From Tetragonia tetragonoides (Eukaryota > Streptophyta > Magnoliopsida > Caryophyllales > Aizoaceae): 64,000 nucleotides of DNA. Made by a program: the position numbers and the translations under genes. The stretch lies in assembly GCA_038025085.1 (NCBI GenBank), contig CM076145.1, positions 19,911,557 to 19,975,556 of the forward strand, written 5' to 3'. The notes under the pieces are model-generated. The model had not been told where the DNA came from and did not search any database. It worked only from the letters and a program-made list of their open reading frames with translations. Below, one piece after another: positions 11,840 to 22,822 of the stretch (within the stretch, counting starts at the first letter, position 1; the number at the start of each line of letters is the position of its first letter).

Positions 11840-12300
11840 CAATCATGTATATGGTCAGGATCCTTATAACTTGAATCTTACATTAGTTGTCGATTTTTGT
11901 TGCAAAACCATATATATGACAAGGATTCGTATACCTTAAATCCTATATTAACAGTTGGTTATTGTAGCAAAATTAGATATATGATAAGGATTCTTATACC
12001 TAAAATCCTACACTAATTGTTGTCATGATTATGGTAGCAAACCCATTAAGTATATGATAAAAGGATTTTAATACCTTAAGGATCGTTATACCTTAAATCC
12101 TACATTGATAGTCGTTATCATGGTAGCAAAACCTTAAGTATATGTTAAAATGATTCTTATACCTTAAATCCTACATTAACAGTCGATTATTGTAGAAAAA
12201 TCATATATATGATAAGGATCCCTATACCTTAAATCCTGCACCTTCAACCCTTTCATTTACAATTTACTACTATATCAAAGTCATGCAAGGATCCCCACAC
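11840..12300. repeat. Degenerate tandem repeat, unit about 75 bp
   Basis: At least five imperfect units share TATATGATAAGGAT, ATACCTTAAATCCTA and a GTAGCAAAA word. Spacing varies, so the array is old or built by irregular duplication. Confidence 0.6.
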
Positions 12301-12411
12301 CTTTAATCCTATAATCTAAGCGCTTACATTATGATTTGATTAATGTAGCAAAATCATACATATGGTAAGGATACATATACCCTATGGCCTAATTTACTAA
12401 TCTTTGCTAAC

Positions 12412-12960
12412 TAGCCTACAGTTCGGGTACTAAACTCTTGAGTGCTCAAATCAAATTAACATGCTTTCTTGTTTAATTCTTAGTCGTTGCAATGTAGATA
12501 TCGGGTAAAATAATGTCTTTATTGCTTTCTTAATACTATCTTTAATTGTCTAATCTAGGTGATAATCAGTTTTGTGTGGGAATCATGTCATCAATATATT
12601 AAGCAAACTTGAGTAGTAGATGTCGTCATATAAATGGGCGAGTTGGAAGCCTTAGACCTTCCTAAGTGGTACCTTCGCCGCCGGACAACCCTCATTCTTA
12701 GGTACTCGTGATTTCTATATGAACGGAAGTCTTTCTAAAACTTGAATATCTGATCTTCCAACTATTGGGCAGTGCCTTTGGTATGTCCCTTTGATAAACG
12801 CGCCGGTAGTAGAGGACTGGGGCATTTCATGGTTTTCTTCAATTCAATGTCTTTCAATTTTTTTTCTGACTCGACGGTTCCTTAAACTTACTTAGTCCTT
12901 TAATTCAATTACAAATACAAATTCTCTAACGACCACGCGGAAGGGTTTAGGGTGCTTACA
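12412..12960 (+). repeat. Relic of a D-type LTR (R-U5 part)
   Basis: It begins TAGCCTACAGTTCGGGTACT and ends GGGTGCTTACA, following the order of element D 3' LTR from about 6419 to 7084 with many substitutions and deletions. It includes GGGCGAGTTGG, CCTTCGCC, CTCGACGGTTCCTTAAACTT and the TACA end. No internal region follows, so it is a fragment or decayed solo LTR, clearly older than element D. Confidence 0.75.
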
Positions 12961-13468
12961 ATGTTACACTTTTACATCTCCTATACTACAGAGGAAATTT
13001 TAAGTTCTCAAATGTCCTACAGTAGACAGTTAAATATGGACTCTGTATATTTGAAAGTCAGATTAAATGTAAAGTAGAACTAATAGAATCATAATTAGTA
13101 TTGTGTTACGATTGTAAATTAAGACAGCCTCACTACAATGATAATTTAGGAAAATGCTGCACATTAACAACACTAAAGAACGAATGTAGTTGTGAACCTT
13201 GTCAATAACCATGGATTCCTCCACCCAATATTCATAAAGCGTAAGTTAGAGACCAACTTGTAGGGTTTTGTGTTAATGATTGTTTCTCTTTGACATTATA
13301 ATAGTATGTTATTTGTATTAGTTTGTGAGAAATATAGTTTTTATTTGTAAATCTATTTTAATTTTGATATTGTCTATATTTTTTATAAGCTTCACATCCA
13401 AACACAAAAGGTTGATGATAATCTCAGAGTCTCAAAAATAAACAACAAACACTGAAAGTCATAAAAAT

Positions 13469-15222
13469 GTGCAATTATCAGATGATGATGATCATCATCA
13501 TCATTCAGTTGAGGTGGTTCCGCCAAATGGTGTATTGTTTCCAGTCAGAAAGAAAACAGCGGGACAAGAGTATATTCTAGAGAAGGGTAAGAGGAGAGAA
13601 GACTATTGGGTACATTTTCAGGAGTTCTGGCAGCCAGATAAAGATAATGACAGGAAGAATGTTAGGCATCATAGGGATGAGTTTAAATATTGTCCTAAGA
13701 CAGATTTTGCTTGTGATGGTAACTTGAATGGTTCAAAGAATGTGAAGGGACATTTATACCATTGTCCTGCTAGTCCTGCAAACAAGCCTAAATGAGACAA
13801 TCCGAGTTAGTCTTTGTTGTGGATGATGAAGGGAAAGGTAAATTTTAACCTTGGATTTTGAGTGTTAGTGATGTTATAAAAGCATTAGCTACATGATTGT
13901 GGTTGATATGTTGTACTTCCAATTTGTTGAAAAACCTGGTTTTGAACATCTTATGTTTATTGTTTGTCTTTACTTTTACGTATCCTCACGCACTGCTAAT
14001 GCTCGAGATTTGTTTCAACTCTATCCGAATGAAAGAACAAAGTTGAAAGCATTGTTGAGATCCTTATATCAAAGACTTTCTGTCACAACTACTTATGGAC
14101 AAGCAATCAAAGAATCGATTACATGTGTTTTACTTCCCATTTTGTTGATAATGATTGAAAATTGCAAAAAAGAATCTTGAGTTTTGTCCTATTTTCAGTC
14201 ATAAGGGTTCTAATATTTGTTTTTGGTAATAAGTAAAGAACTTTTCATCACCAAAGTAAAAAATTACATCCTATTAAGGTTTTACAAGAGCAAGGTCCCA
14301 CAACCTGAGGCCCCTGACTCCGTGTATCCCCTCAGCGAAATAAGGGTTCTAATATTATCGAGTGTGTGATAGATTTTTTGAAATATTGGGGTGTGGTTGA
14401 TAAATTGTTCAATATGACGGTTGATACTGTAAGTTCCAATGATTTCACAGGTTTAGAGTTGAAATAGATTCAAAAACGTCACTCAACAATTGGTAATGGG
14501 GACTTGTTCCATATGAGAAGCGTAGCACATACTATTATTAACCTTATGGTTAGGGATAGATTGAAAAAGAATAAGAAGTGTATTTGATAATGTTCTATAT
14601 GTTGCGAAGTTTGTCAATAGTTCTCCTCTTAGGCTTCATCTCTATGTTAGATTCAGAATTGAAATAATATGAAAGTTTTTAGAAAGATGGATATTCCACT
14701 TGATCCCCAAGTAGAGGATGAGCCATCAATAGATCTTTTTTATAGTGGTTCTGATAGTGAAAAAGGTGTTATGCGTAAGCGATGCCCCATGATGATGATA
14801 GGAATGTGGTGGAGAGCTTGGTGGTTGTATTGAGAGGGTTTAAATTGTTGACTGTTCAAGTTTCCGATTCCTTGTATGTTACAAGTGGCTCCAATGTCTT
14901 TAAAATTGACCATGCTTTTCGTCAACTGAAAATGTGGACAAATAGTGAAGATCAAGACTTTAAACTTATAGCTAGAACAATGAGAAAGAATTTTGACAAG
15001 TATTGGGGGGGGGGGGAGGATGTTTTCAATATTAATGTGTTAATCTTGAACCGAGGTGAAGTTGGTAGGTTTGAAGTTTACTTTCAAAGCCATGTAAGAT
15101 AAACGTATCAAACAAGATTTGCATGACAAGTTGACTGCTGATGTGAAACATAGAGCTTTTGCTTTGTTTGATGACTATAAGAAGTTTTATACTTCTTTGC
15201 CTCCTTAGTCCGATGACACAGT
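13469..15222 (+). pseudogene. hAT-family transposase, decayed
   Basis: Remains of a hAT (Ac-like) transposase, the nuclear enzyme that cuts and pastes its own element. In order: an N-terminal BED-type zinc finger (13580-13790) with HFQEFW, CPKTDFACDG, and HLYHC, where Cys and His ligands are visible; a segment near 14010-14180 with TKLKALLRSLYQRLS followed by a frameshift; 14360-14570 with VSSNDFTGLELK and GDLFHMRSVAHTIINLMV, a typical hAT core block; and 14860-15090 with SDSLYVTSGSNVF and RKNFDKYWG. At least four frame changes and several stops separate the blocks. The C-terminal dimerisation region is not recognised. No terminal repeats or 8-bp duplication were found. Confidence 0.75.
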
Positions 15223-15745
15223 GGCTAGTGGAAATGGCGGATTCAAGATTTTCAAACCGGGTGTGAACAATTATTTTTATTTTTAATAACACATTAAATT
15301 GGTCTATATTCATAACATTTATTATTCAAAATGATATTAAGTGTCAAGATTAACCACCATTCGTATTTTTAGGATCAATAACTTGCAGGGATCCTCTGTG
15401 AGTGGAGAATTCTCCCTTCTAACTCTCTTTAGGGACATGTTTGTTTTTGTGTTTTCCGTGCAGCTTTGTGGTCTATTTGGCTCTCTTGTAATCAACTATG
15501 CTTTAATCATATATTAATTCCAGCAAAGTAGTTGGTTGATCTAATCAAGATAAGAGTGTGGTGGTGAATTAAAGCATTTACTTGTCTTGACTCCTCTTGT
15601 TTTCACCAATGGGAGTTCTTCCCAATTGATATTCTATCAGGTTCTATCAAACAACATTCTCCTCTTGTTTTCACCAATGGGAGTTCTTCCCAATTGATAT
15701 TCTTTCACGTTCTATCAAACAACAGTCTAATAATAAACCTAGTAG
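15223..15745. other. Gene-free segment with a 64-bp tandem duplication
   Basis: The unit CTCCTCTTGTTTTCACCAAT with its following 44 bp occurs twice in tandem (about 15591-15655 and 15656-15724), differing at only a few positions. No gene seen. Confidence 0.6.
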
Positions 15746-16447
15746 CACTACAATAGTTAGTCACTTAGGCCACGAATTTCACCACGGGAGGTCAAATTTT
15801 ATGGCCAACCTTTTCGAATGCTTTGAAGTGTTCACAGGTTATTATTTTATGGCCATTTTCAAGAAAATTACCACGGGCAAAATAATTTTTTACTTGATTT
15901 TCCACGGGGATAAAAAAATTGTGGCAATCTTGAAAAACCGCTATGAGTGGAATAACTTCGTGGCTAAATTGCCACGAAAAATATTTTCTCCTGACCATTT
16001 TAAAATTTTGCCACAGAAGTGACTAGTTTCCCACGAGAAATTTTGTGGATGACAAATTTTTTCCATGGAATAACATTCTAAATATAATATCGTCCATACT
16101 TTCTAATCAAATAAGATGTTTAGCATAGATAATTTGAGTCACTTATAAATTCTAAGAGGTATCAAGTTCAAGACTAACTAATGGCATTTCTAATGTTTTC
16201 CTTATTTCTTTTTTCATGTTAAATTGGCCACTAGTATAGTTGTTGCTAATTGAAAATTTTCCACGACTCCTTTTGTGGCAAGAGGTTGATATGTCACTAA
16301 CAAAACTGTGGCTAGACTTCTAGTTATAGCCATGAGAGCACTTTTACCGTGGCTAAATAGTTTGTCACGACCTTATAGGCCACGACAGATCACAAGAAAA
16401 ATCCCCGTGGCTCAGTTCTTTTGCCACGAAAATTTCATGTGATAGTG
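15746..16447. mobile_element. CACTA-type MITE, 702 bp, with TAG target duplication
   Basis: It starts CACTACAATAG and ends in GATAGTG, so the reverse end reads CACTATC. Flanks are TAG at 15743-15745 and TAG at 16448-16450, the 3-bp duplication expected for CACTA elements. The interior is crowded with CCACGAA, GCCACGA, CCACGGG and GTGGC words in both orientations, which act as subterminal transposase sites in this superfamily. No transposase is coded, so it needs a helper. Confidence 0.8.
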
Positions 16448-18330
16448 TAGGAACCCTCGCTTTTCGACGCTAATAGAATATTTGTTTGGAATTAATGATT
16501 CTTAAAAAAGAGATGATGATTGTTATGATTATTGCATGCTTGGGGAATTAATAAGCAAATAGTGAAGTTGCCACCATTTTTTAAGGAAACAATTGGAAAC
16601 CATCAAAGTTTACCCCATTCTGATTGGGAATTGACTTATAAAACCCAAAAGGGGCCAAAGATTGAGTTCAAGGTTGTGAGTACGAAAAGATAAAACGAAT
16701 TCTATCTAAATCTCCCGTAATAACAGACTCTAGTAATCCTATCCATGTTGATTCCTAATTCACATCGCAAGGTTCCAAACAAATCAGTCGTCCATGATCC
16801 TAAATTAACTAGGTTCGTTGAAGAAACCAAATTACTAACGTTATCGCTTTACACATATTATCCAATTGTATACATTCATAAACAAGCATAAATCAAACCA
16901 ATAATAAGATAAAAGAAGTAAATCTCCAACTTACCGTTCCTGCTAAACGCGCAAAATTGCAAATGCACACCAATAAGATTGTTTGTAATAATTTCAATGG
17001 AAGTAAAATAAGAAATAAATATAATCAAAATAATATAAATATGATAAAATGCAATCTAAGGTTAACTTAATGTAAAAACCCTAATTACGTTTCAATATGC
17101 TAATCATGCAAAGATGCAATATTTACACTAAACATGCACTAATTAAGACATCCAAATTAATTATCTAGATATGAATATTATTAGTAACGAAATTATCTAA
17201 GCATGCTAGAGCTACTAAAACAATTAAAACAATCAAATCATGCTATACAAATCAACCATAATCATAATCAAAGTAAAACATGATTTAAAAAGAAGTTTGA
17301 AAGATTGAGAAAATTACCCTCATGTTAACCTTTTTTGCACTAGAATTGAATGTCAATTGCTCTTGTATTTGCCTTGCTCTAGTGTATGAAGTTTTTCTTG
17401 AATGGTGGTTGAAGAAAGTTTGAATGATTTAATTAGGGTTGTATGAGAGAGAGGAGAGAAAGAGATTAGGGTTCTCTTGAGTGAAATCCCGTAATAATGA
17501 ATTCTAACCCCATAAAAGAGAGTTTAGAGGGGTATTGATAGGGAATGAGCCAAAAAGGAGGCGGAATTAGGGACCGGGGGCAAAAATGGTCCCAAGCGGT
17601 ACCACAAAGCGTCGCTGCGCCCCAACATCCCCTCGTATTAGCGGATGAGCTCCAACGACACACTGCTGGGGCTGAGTTGTACCATTGCTGGGGCAGGCGG
17701 CCCGTTTCACGATCTCCGGTCCAACAAAAATACCGCTAGAGCGCTTGTTTGAGCTCTAATTTACCTGATTCTTGATGCGTTGGATTGATTATTTAAAGTC
17801 TTTCTTTTGACAAGTTGTGGGCTCATATAGCATAAGTATCCTGTGTGTTATGGCCCGAACACTAGAAAGGTGTCTATATCACCGCATTAATCAATCATCG
17901 AATCGTATCTCTTTCGTTTCTATTAGGACTTTGACGCATAATACATCATTGGAAAGATAATTCAAAGTAGAATACAACCCTGGTGGACTCACAGTCCAAT
18001 TAATCCTTGCATGGCTAAAAATCATTTTTGAACCGTGATTTGCAAGTATGAGAACATCGTTTTTAGCCCATAACTTCATTTGATCATAAATCGTTAACTT
18101 TGGTATACATTTTGGGAAAAATGAGATGGCGTTGGAAAGCTCATGGAAAGGGCTATCGGTGGGTATGAAAACTGTTGAGATCCTGAATGAGGATAGATAT
18201 TGGGTTTCAAACGAGAATAAGTACTTCGAGCATTGAGATTCGTTTCTTTAACATGATTATAGGTTATCATCATTGGGAGCTGCGCCACAAGGACACAGCA
18301 ATGGTCAGGGTTACCTGCTCTGCCTATGGA
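16448..18330 (-). other. LTR-like sequence, probably minus strand; no gene
   Basis: Read on the minus strand it has a GC-rich part with CGCTCTAGCGG-type words (17640-17745), then a TTTTATGGGG TATA-like word near 17510, a CT-rich leader-like stretch, and an end near 16450 reading GAGGGTTCCTACA. That order matches D-type LTRs. It may be the 3' LTR of element E, but no clear TG start or polypurine tract was found. Confidence 0.35.
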
Positions 18331-18710
18331 GACGTGCTAGTTTTAATAGCCCATTGGTGAAGAGTTTTCCCTCCCGTGTTTGCCTTGCTTTGTAACATGC
18401 ATGTTAGTTTAATCAAACAGGAAGAAATAGAAAGTGTGGGGATGCTATATGACGGACCCTAAGGACGAACCATGCTAAATGCAACGGGACAGACTCAAAA
18501 CGACGGGCTTTACTAGATGCAACGGGACGAACCCAAAAGGACGGACCTTGCTCTGCCGATGGATTCGTGGTGCTAGTTTTAATAGCCCATTGGCGAAGAG
18601 TTTTCCCTCCCGTGTTTGCCTTGCTTTGTAACCTGCATTTTAGTTTAATCAAACAGGAAGAAATAGAAAGTATGGGGATGCTATGTGGCAAACCTTAAGT
18701 ACAGACCTTG
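18331..18710. repeat. Duplicated module of about 140 bp, period about 240 bp
   Basis: About 18331-18475 and 18571-18710 are nearly identical. They start at GTGCTAGTTTTAATAGCCCA, pass through GTTTTCCCTCCCGTG and end at GAAATAGAAAGT(G/A)TGGGG. Weaker relatives of the first 40 bp lie at 22972-23010 and 23039-23078 in the 3' part of element A. Confidence 0.75.
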
Positions 18711-19055
18711 CTAAAAGCAACGGGACGAACCCAAAAGGACGGGATTTACTAAATGCAACGGGACGAACCAAAAAGGACAGACCTTGAAAAAAGAAACAGG
18801 ACGAACCCAATAGGGTGGACCTTGCTAAATACGCCGCGACAGACCCAAAAAGAACAGACCTTCAATGCAATTGGATGGACCCAAAAGAACGGACCTAAAA
18901 GGACGAACCTTACTAAATGTAACGGGATAGACCCAAAAGGATGGACCTTGCTCAATTCAACGGGACGGACCCCAAAAGAATGGGACTTGCTAAATGCGAC
19001 AGGACGGACCCAAAAAGGACAGACCTTTCTAAATGTAACGGGAAGGACCTAAAAG
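18460..19055. repeat. Minisatellite with unit of about 38 bp
   Basis: About twelve irregular units of the form GCTAAATGCAACGGGACGAA then CCCAAAAGGACGGACCTT, interrupted once by the duplicated module. Units differ by point changes and small deletions. Open frames crossing it are by-products of the repeat. Confidence 0.75.
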
Positions 19056-20990
19056 GAACGTTAGAGAACGAACTCCAAATAAAGGCACAAAGATTTAAGC
19101 GCATACAATGCTATGTGAGTGTGTGTGTGCTATGTATGTGCCTCAAAGCCAAAAAGTGCTTAGTAAGTGCAAATGAATGAAATGACACTCAAATTGTGCA
19201 AATGCAATGCTAACTAGGCCTACAACTCCATGAAACCTTGTTATGAATAAGAATGATGCATATGACTCAATAGTTGTAACATATATGCAATGCTTAGAAG
19301 AGTGGACTCCAAGGGATAAACGAGAGATTTCATTTTATTTCCAAAAAAAATTTATTTTCAAAAGTATTTCTCTTAAGATCTGAAATGTATGCGTGATTGG
19401 CGCCTTTGAGGCAAGGGCGAAGCCCCATCTTACTGGTTGGGTCGTAAAGAGAGCAAGCTTCTGCGAGTGAGATTTCGAGTATTCAACATCTTTCGCGAAT
19501 AATAGGAGGAGTCGAAGCGCCCCAGTATGCATAAAGTTATTCCATGAGAAACATTCTAAAGACACCATGAGTGATGGATGCTTAGTTAGAATTAATGATC
19601 CAAGAAAAGATGGCTACGGAAGCCAAAAACTACGAGTAGAGAGTCGACGTAAAGTGGAGAATTACAAGATAGAAATGTGGGATTATGGAAGAAATTGGGT
19701 TTGGTGCAAAGTAGTATAAAATGGGGAAATTTTGTGAGATAGGGAGCGATGAAGGGGAACAAATTCGAATCCAAGCCTTGGGCTCTTAACGGGGTAAAAT
19801 CACGGAAATTTTGAAACCCTTAAATTTTTGAGTTGTCATTGATGAAGTGATATTATTAAGTTAGTACCTTTAATGAATCCTATGAGTAATTGCACATGCA
19901 AATGGTTCTTGAGAATGAGAAAGATTAGATAACGATCGGGCCTCAAAGAGGTTACCTTCGTATCCATGAAGGAATCAGGCCAAAACGTAGTTCGAGTACC
20001 TTTGATTTTTAGTGCCATAACTTTTGCCTGGATCATTGTCTTGGATGATGGACCCAACGCGCTTTCCAATTTTTTCCAAGCCTTTGAATAAATAGACTTA
20101 GCGGGCTTTTAGATGATTATGCCCTAATTTTTGCCTAGGCCGCCCTTTCGGGTTTTGAACCTAGCGGTCTCTATTCTTCTTTTAATATGGTGCACACGCA
20201 ATGTTTAAAGATTCATACCTCTAAGAGGTCTTTTGGGTTGTGATGTCAGGCCAATGTGCGGGTTGCTAAAGAATTGATAATAAGGCTCAAATTCTCATAA
20301 AACCCCCTAGTCTGGTGGATGTCACTTTGATGTCTCAAGGTGAGGAAACTCCCTTGATTTTGGGTTTACTCTTGATGCATTTAGAACTTTTGCTTATCTC
20401 TTTTGAATTTTCGACAAATGCTTCTTAGTTTTTTTTGAACTCTTTTTGGAGTTTGTCCCGCATCTCTCGAAATTTTGCTGACACTTAAAAATTGTTTCAT
20501 ACTTCCCATACCCTGGGTTAGGATAAATGTGGTTCAATAAAGAATGGGGCTTGTGTTTGATGGCTCAAATGGGCTCCAAGTGGTGATTTTCATTGTGGGT
20601 CAAAGGATAATATTGAAGGGTGTCAAATGAATGCCTCATGTCCTCAGTACGACTTAAACGATGTGCGTCCCGTCTTTTTGCTATTTTTTTTGTTTTTATT
20701 GGTCCTCTTCTCAATAGTTAGGTCTTTTGTAGTGATCATGTTCGGCAACTCAAATTTATCACTCGATTTGCAATTAAGAGAAATTGCATGAATGAAGAAA
20801 GAAATGCAGATCTATTTTATTCAATCAGAGAAAGCAAGACAATGCTTTAAGGGAAATCCTAAGACAAGATTTGACTCGACAACAAAAGAAAAGGGAAAGG
20901 GAATTCTCCAACTAGACTATGACTATATGATATTTGAGCTTGGCCTTCGCGTCTGGGCTATGCGTCCAATACAAAATCTTGGGTTCATGG
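19056..20990 (-). other. 3' untranslated region of element E, no gene
   Basis: No pol is found. The conserved post-pol motif lies at 19941-19995 (reverse) and the GGGCGGCCTAGGC block shared with element D at 20129-20160 (reverse), supporting common descent of D and E as gag-only elements. Short frames on either strand show no family resemblance. Confidence 0.5.
19941..19995 (-). other. Conserved post-pol motif, copy 2 (element E)
   Basis: On the minus strand it reads CGAACTACGTTTTGGCCTGA then TTCC, GGATACGAAGGTAACC and a CCTCTTTGAGG half palindrome, as in element D. Confidence 0.7.
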
Positions 20991-22080
20991 TGCAGGGTTG
21001 GTCTCATCGTCGATCAAATCTTGGATCTCTCGTTTCAAGTCCATGCATTCTTTAGTCATATGACCCTTTCCTTGATGGTACCTTCAGTAAGCACTAGGAT
21101 TCCAATTCTTGCTTCTCTTACTGGAATCTAGGTCGGGTGTGGGACCAATTACAGAAATATAGTAGTCTTCTAGAAGTTTGTCAAATGCTCCATCTTGTGT
21201 CATGCTAAGAGGTGTGTATACTGTTTTATGCCTACTTACAATGGCATTGACTTCATTTCCTTGATTGGATATGCCTCTATTATTAGGGCCATGTTTTCCT
21301 TGCTTGTTGCTTAATTGGGTGAGGTGGTCGTCTTCAATGGCCATACCAACTTCAACCAGTTGGACATAAGTAGTGATCTGCTGGAATTTCAAGTGCTCGC
21401 GATAATTGGGTGTCAAGTTGTGGACAAACATTCTAATTTGATCCGATTTAGATGGGCGATCAATCATTTCAGCAATCTTGGTCTTCCACCTTCTTACAAA
21501 ATTAGTGAACCCTTCCTTTTCACTTTGCTTGGTTATCTCTAACTCTCTCAATGTCATGGGAGGCAACACATTGTTAGCGTCTCTCTCCAAAAAAAAGTGG
21601 ACAAGTCTTGCCACTTTTGGATCTTTTGAGATGACAACTTGAAAAACCAGGCCCTTACGGCGGGGTCCAAGATTTGAGGAAAAAGGTGAACATACAGATT
21701 GTGTTTCAATCCCTCTAAGGCATGGAAAAGTTTGTGTCAATTTTCCCTTGATGCGGGGAGAAAAGCCTTTATATTTGGCTACCATGTCGTTAAAGATGCG
21801 AGTCTTATACAAGACGGACTCAAGTCTTTTTAGCTTAGCTTGAAGTTCTTGGACCTATTTGGCAGAGGATTCGGGTGTTTCTTCATTCGTATTAATGGAC
21901 TCTTCAGGAATCTTAGGGGAAACAAAGCTTAGCAATTTTCGCTTCTACTTCAATGAATCTAGCATTCATGGCCGTGACTTGGGCTAAAAGTTCCTTCAAC
22001 ATTTGCGCTTAAGTCTTTTCAGTATCTCCATACATATTGAGCTTAAGTTCCTTCAAGTAAACTTGGGCTCTCCGATCTCG
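20990..22080 (-). pseudogene. Element E gag polyprotein, decayed
   Basis: Gag of a Tat-type element, homologous to the gag genes of D and C. The best part, 21812-21084, contains LPPMTLRELEITKQ, EGFTNFVRRWKTKIAEMI, PSKSDQIRMFVHNLTP, a linker with VYTPLSMTQDGAFDKLLEDY and the block VIGPTPD. Translation beyond the stop at 21084 gives YHQGKGHMTKECMDLKREIQ, the retroviral-type zinc knuckle region; the stop itself replaces the first knuckle cysteine. Upstream (21813-22080) the N-terminal part is recognisable but broken. The capsid centre near 21600-21750 is garbled relative to C. The gene cannot give a working nucleocapsid. Confidence 0.75.
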
Positions 22081-22189
22081 GATGCAATTATCAACTTAAT
22101 AAGGGACACTAAGGAAGAAAATTCAAAAAAGGCTTTTTTGAAGAATGTAACTCTATATTAACTCTCAAACTCCAAATATGGGAACTCTA

Positions 22190-22765
22190 TATGCAGGCTT
22201 GACATGCACATGCGATGAGACTCTTCTGGATACCTTGGTATAATATCTTTTTCTTTATCCATTACTGAGTCGAGATAATATCTCTCCCCACTTCTTTTAG
22301 TTAAGAGTATAATATCTTTTTATTTTTATCCCGCGTCGAGATCTTTTGACCTAAACCGATTACTTAGTCCCTAAGGGTAACTATGTTGATAGAATATTTC
22401 AGATAGATATTTCCCACTTTTGTTTTAAAACTTCTCTTTTGTGGAACTTGTTAGTCTTTCCTCTTCTAAGTCTTATCCGCTGTCCAGGATTGGGAAGAAA
22501 ATGGCAGGTCCGAAAAGTTGGAAGCGCGATCATAGTAATCAACGTCTGGTTAGGAAGCTCTTATTGGAGTCTCCCCCTTCGAGCAAAGCTAAGTCCGATG
22601 CAGTATTTGTTACTCCCCCTCCATATCGACCACCAGGTTCTAAGTTGATCGAAATGGCCGAAGATGACATGCCACCTTCACCCCCTAAGACTACCGATGA
22701 GATGTTGACTGAAAAGATGACAATGTTGGAAACTATGGGAAACCATGTGACATGGATAAAAGCAA
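22190..22765 (+). pseudogene. Fragment F: leader and gag start of a C-type element
   Basis: Almost the same sequence as 52990-53470 in element C: a leader with AGAGTATAATATCTTTT and TCGAGATAATATCTCTCCCC repeats (two copies here against five or six in C), then the gag start. An ATG at 22501 opens MAGPKSWKRDHSNQRLVRKL, continuing through PSSKAKSDAVFVTPPPYRPP and AEDDMPPSPPKTTDEM. In element C this ATG is lost and the CGA of the PPYRPP segment is a TGA stop, so F keeps the older state. The coding sequence is cut at about 22765, where it joins a minus-strand LTR remnant. Confidence 0.8.
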
Positions 22766-22808
22766 GGTTTGCGGTGCCAGGGGATGAGAACCGATTAGGA
22801 TGTCAACA
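22766..22808 (-). repeat. Remnant of element A 3' LTR (about 40 bp)
   Basis: On the minus strand a polypurine tract is followed at 22808 by TGTTGACATCCTAATCGG, an LTR-like TG start. Only about 40 bp remain before the sequence switches to plus-strand gag of fragment F, so the LTR was deleted or broken there. Confidence 0.6.
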
Positions 22809-22822
22809 GAAGCCCCCACTTT
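22809..22822 (-). other. Element A polypurine tract
   Basis: The reverse complement reads AAAGTGGGGGCTTC, identical to the element D tract, and marks the 3' end of element A. Confidence 0.75.

Noticed and set aside
18460..19055. CRISPR-like array
   Set aside because: Units are contiguous with no unique spacers, and the DNA is plant nuclear.
18749..19180. Open frames on both strands across the minisatellite
   Set aside because: The 38-bp unit keeps frames open by repetition; the peptides are only the repeat translated.
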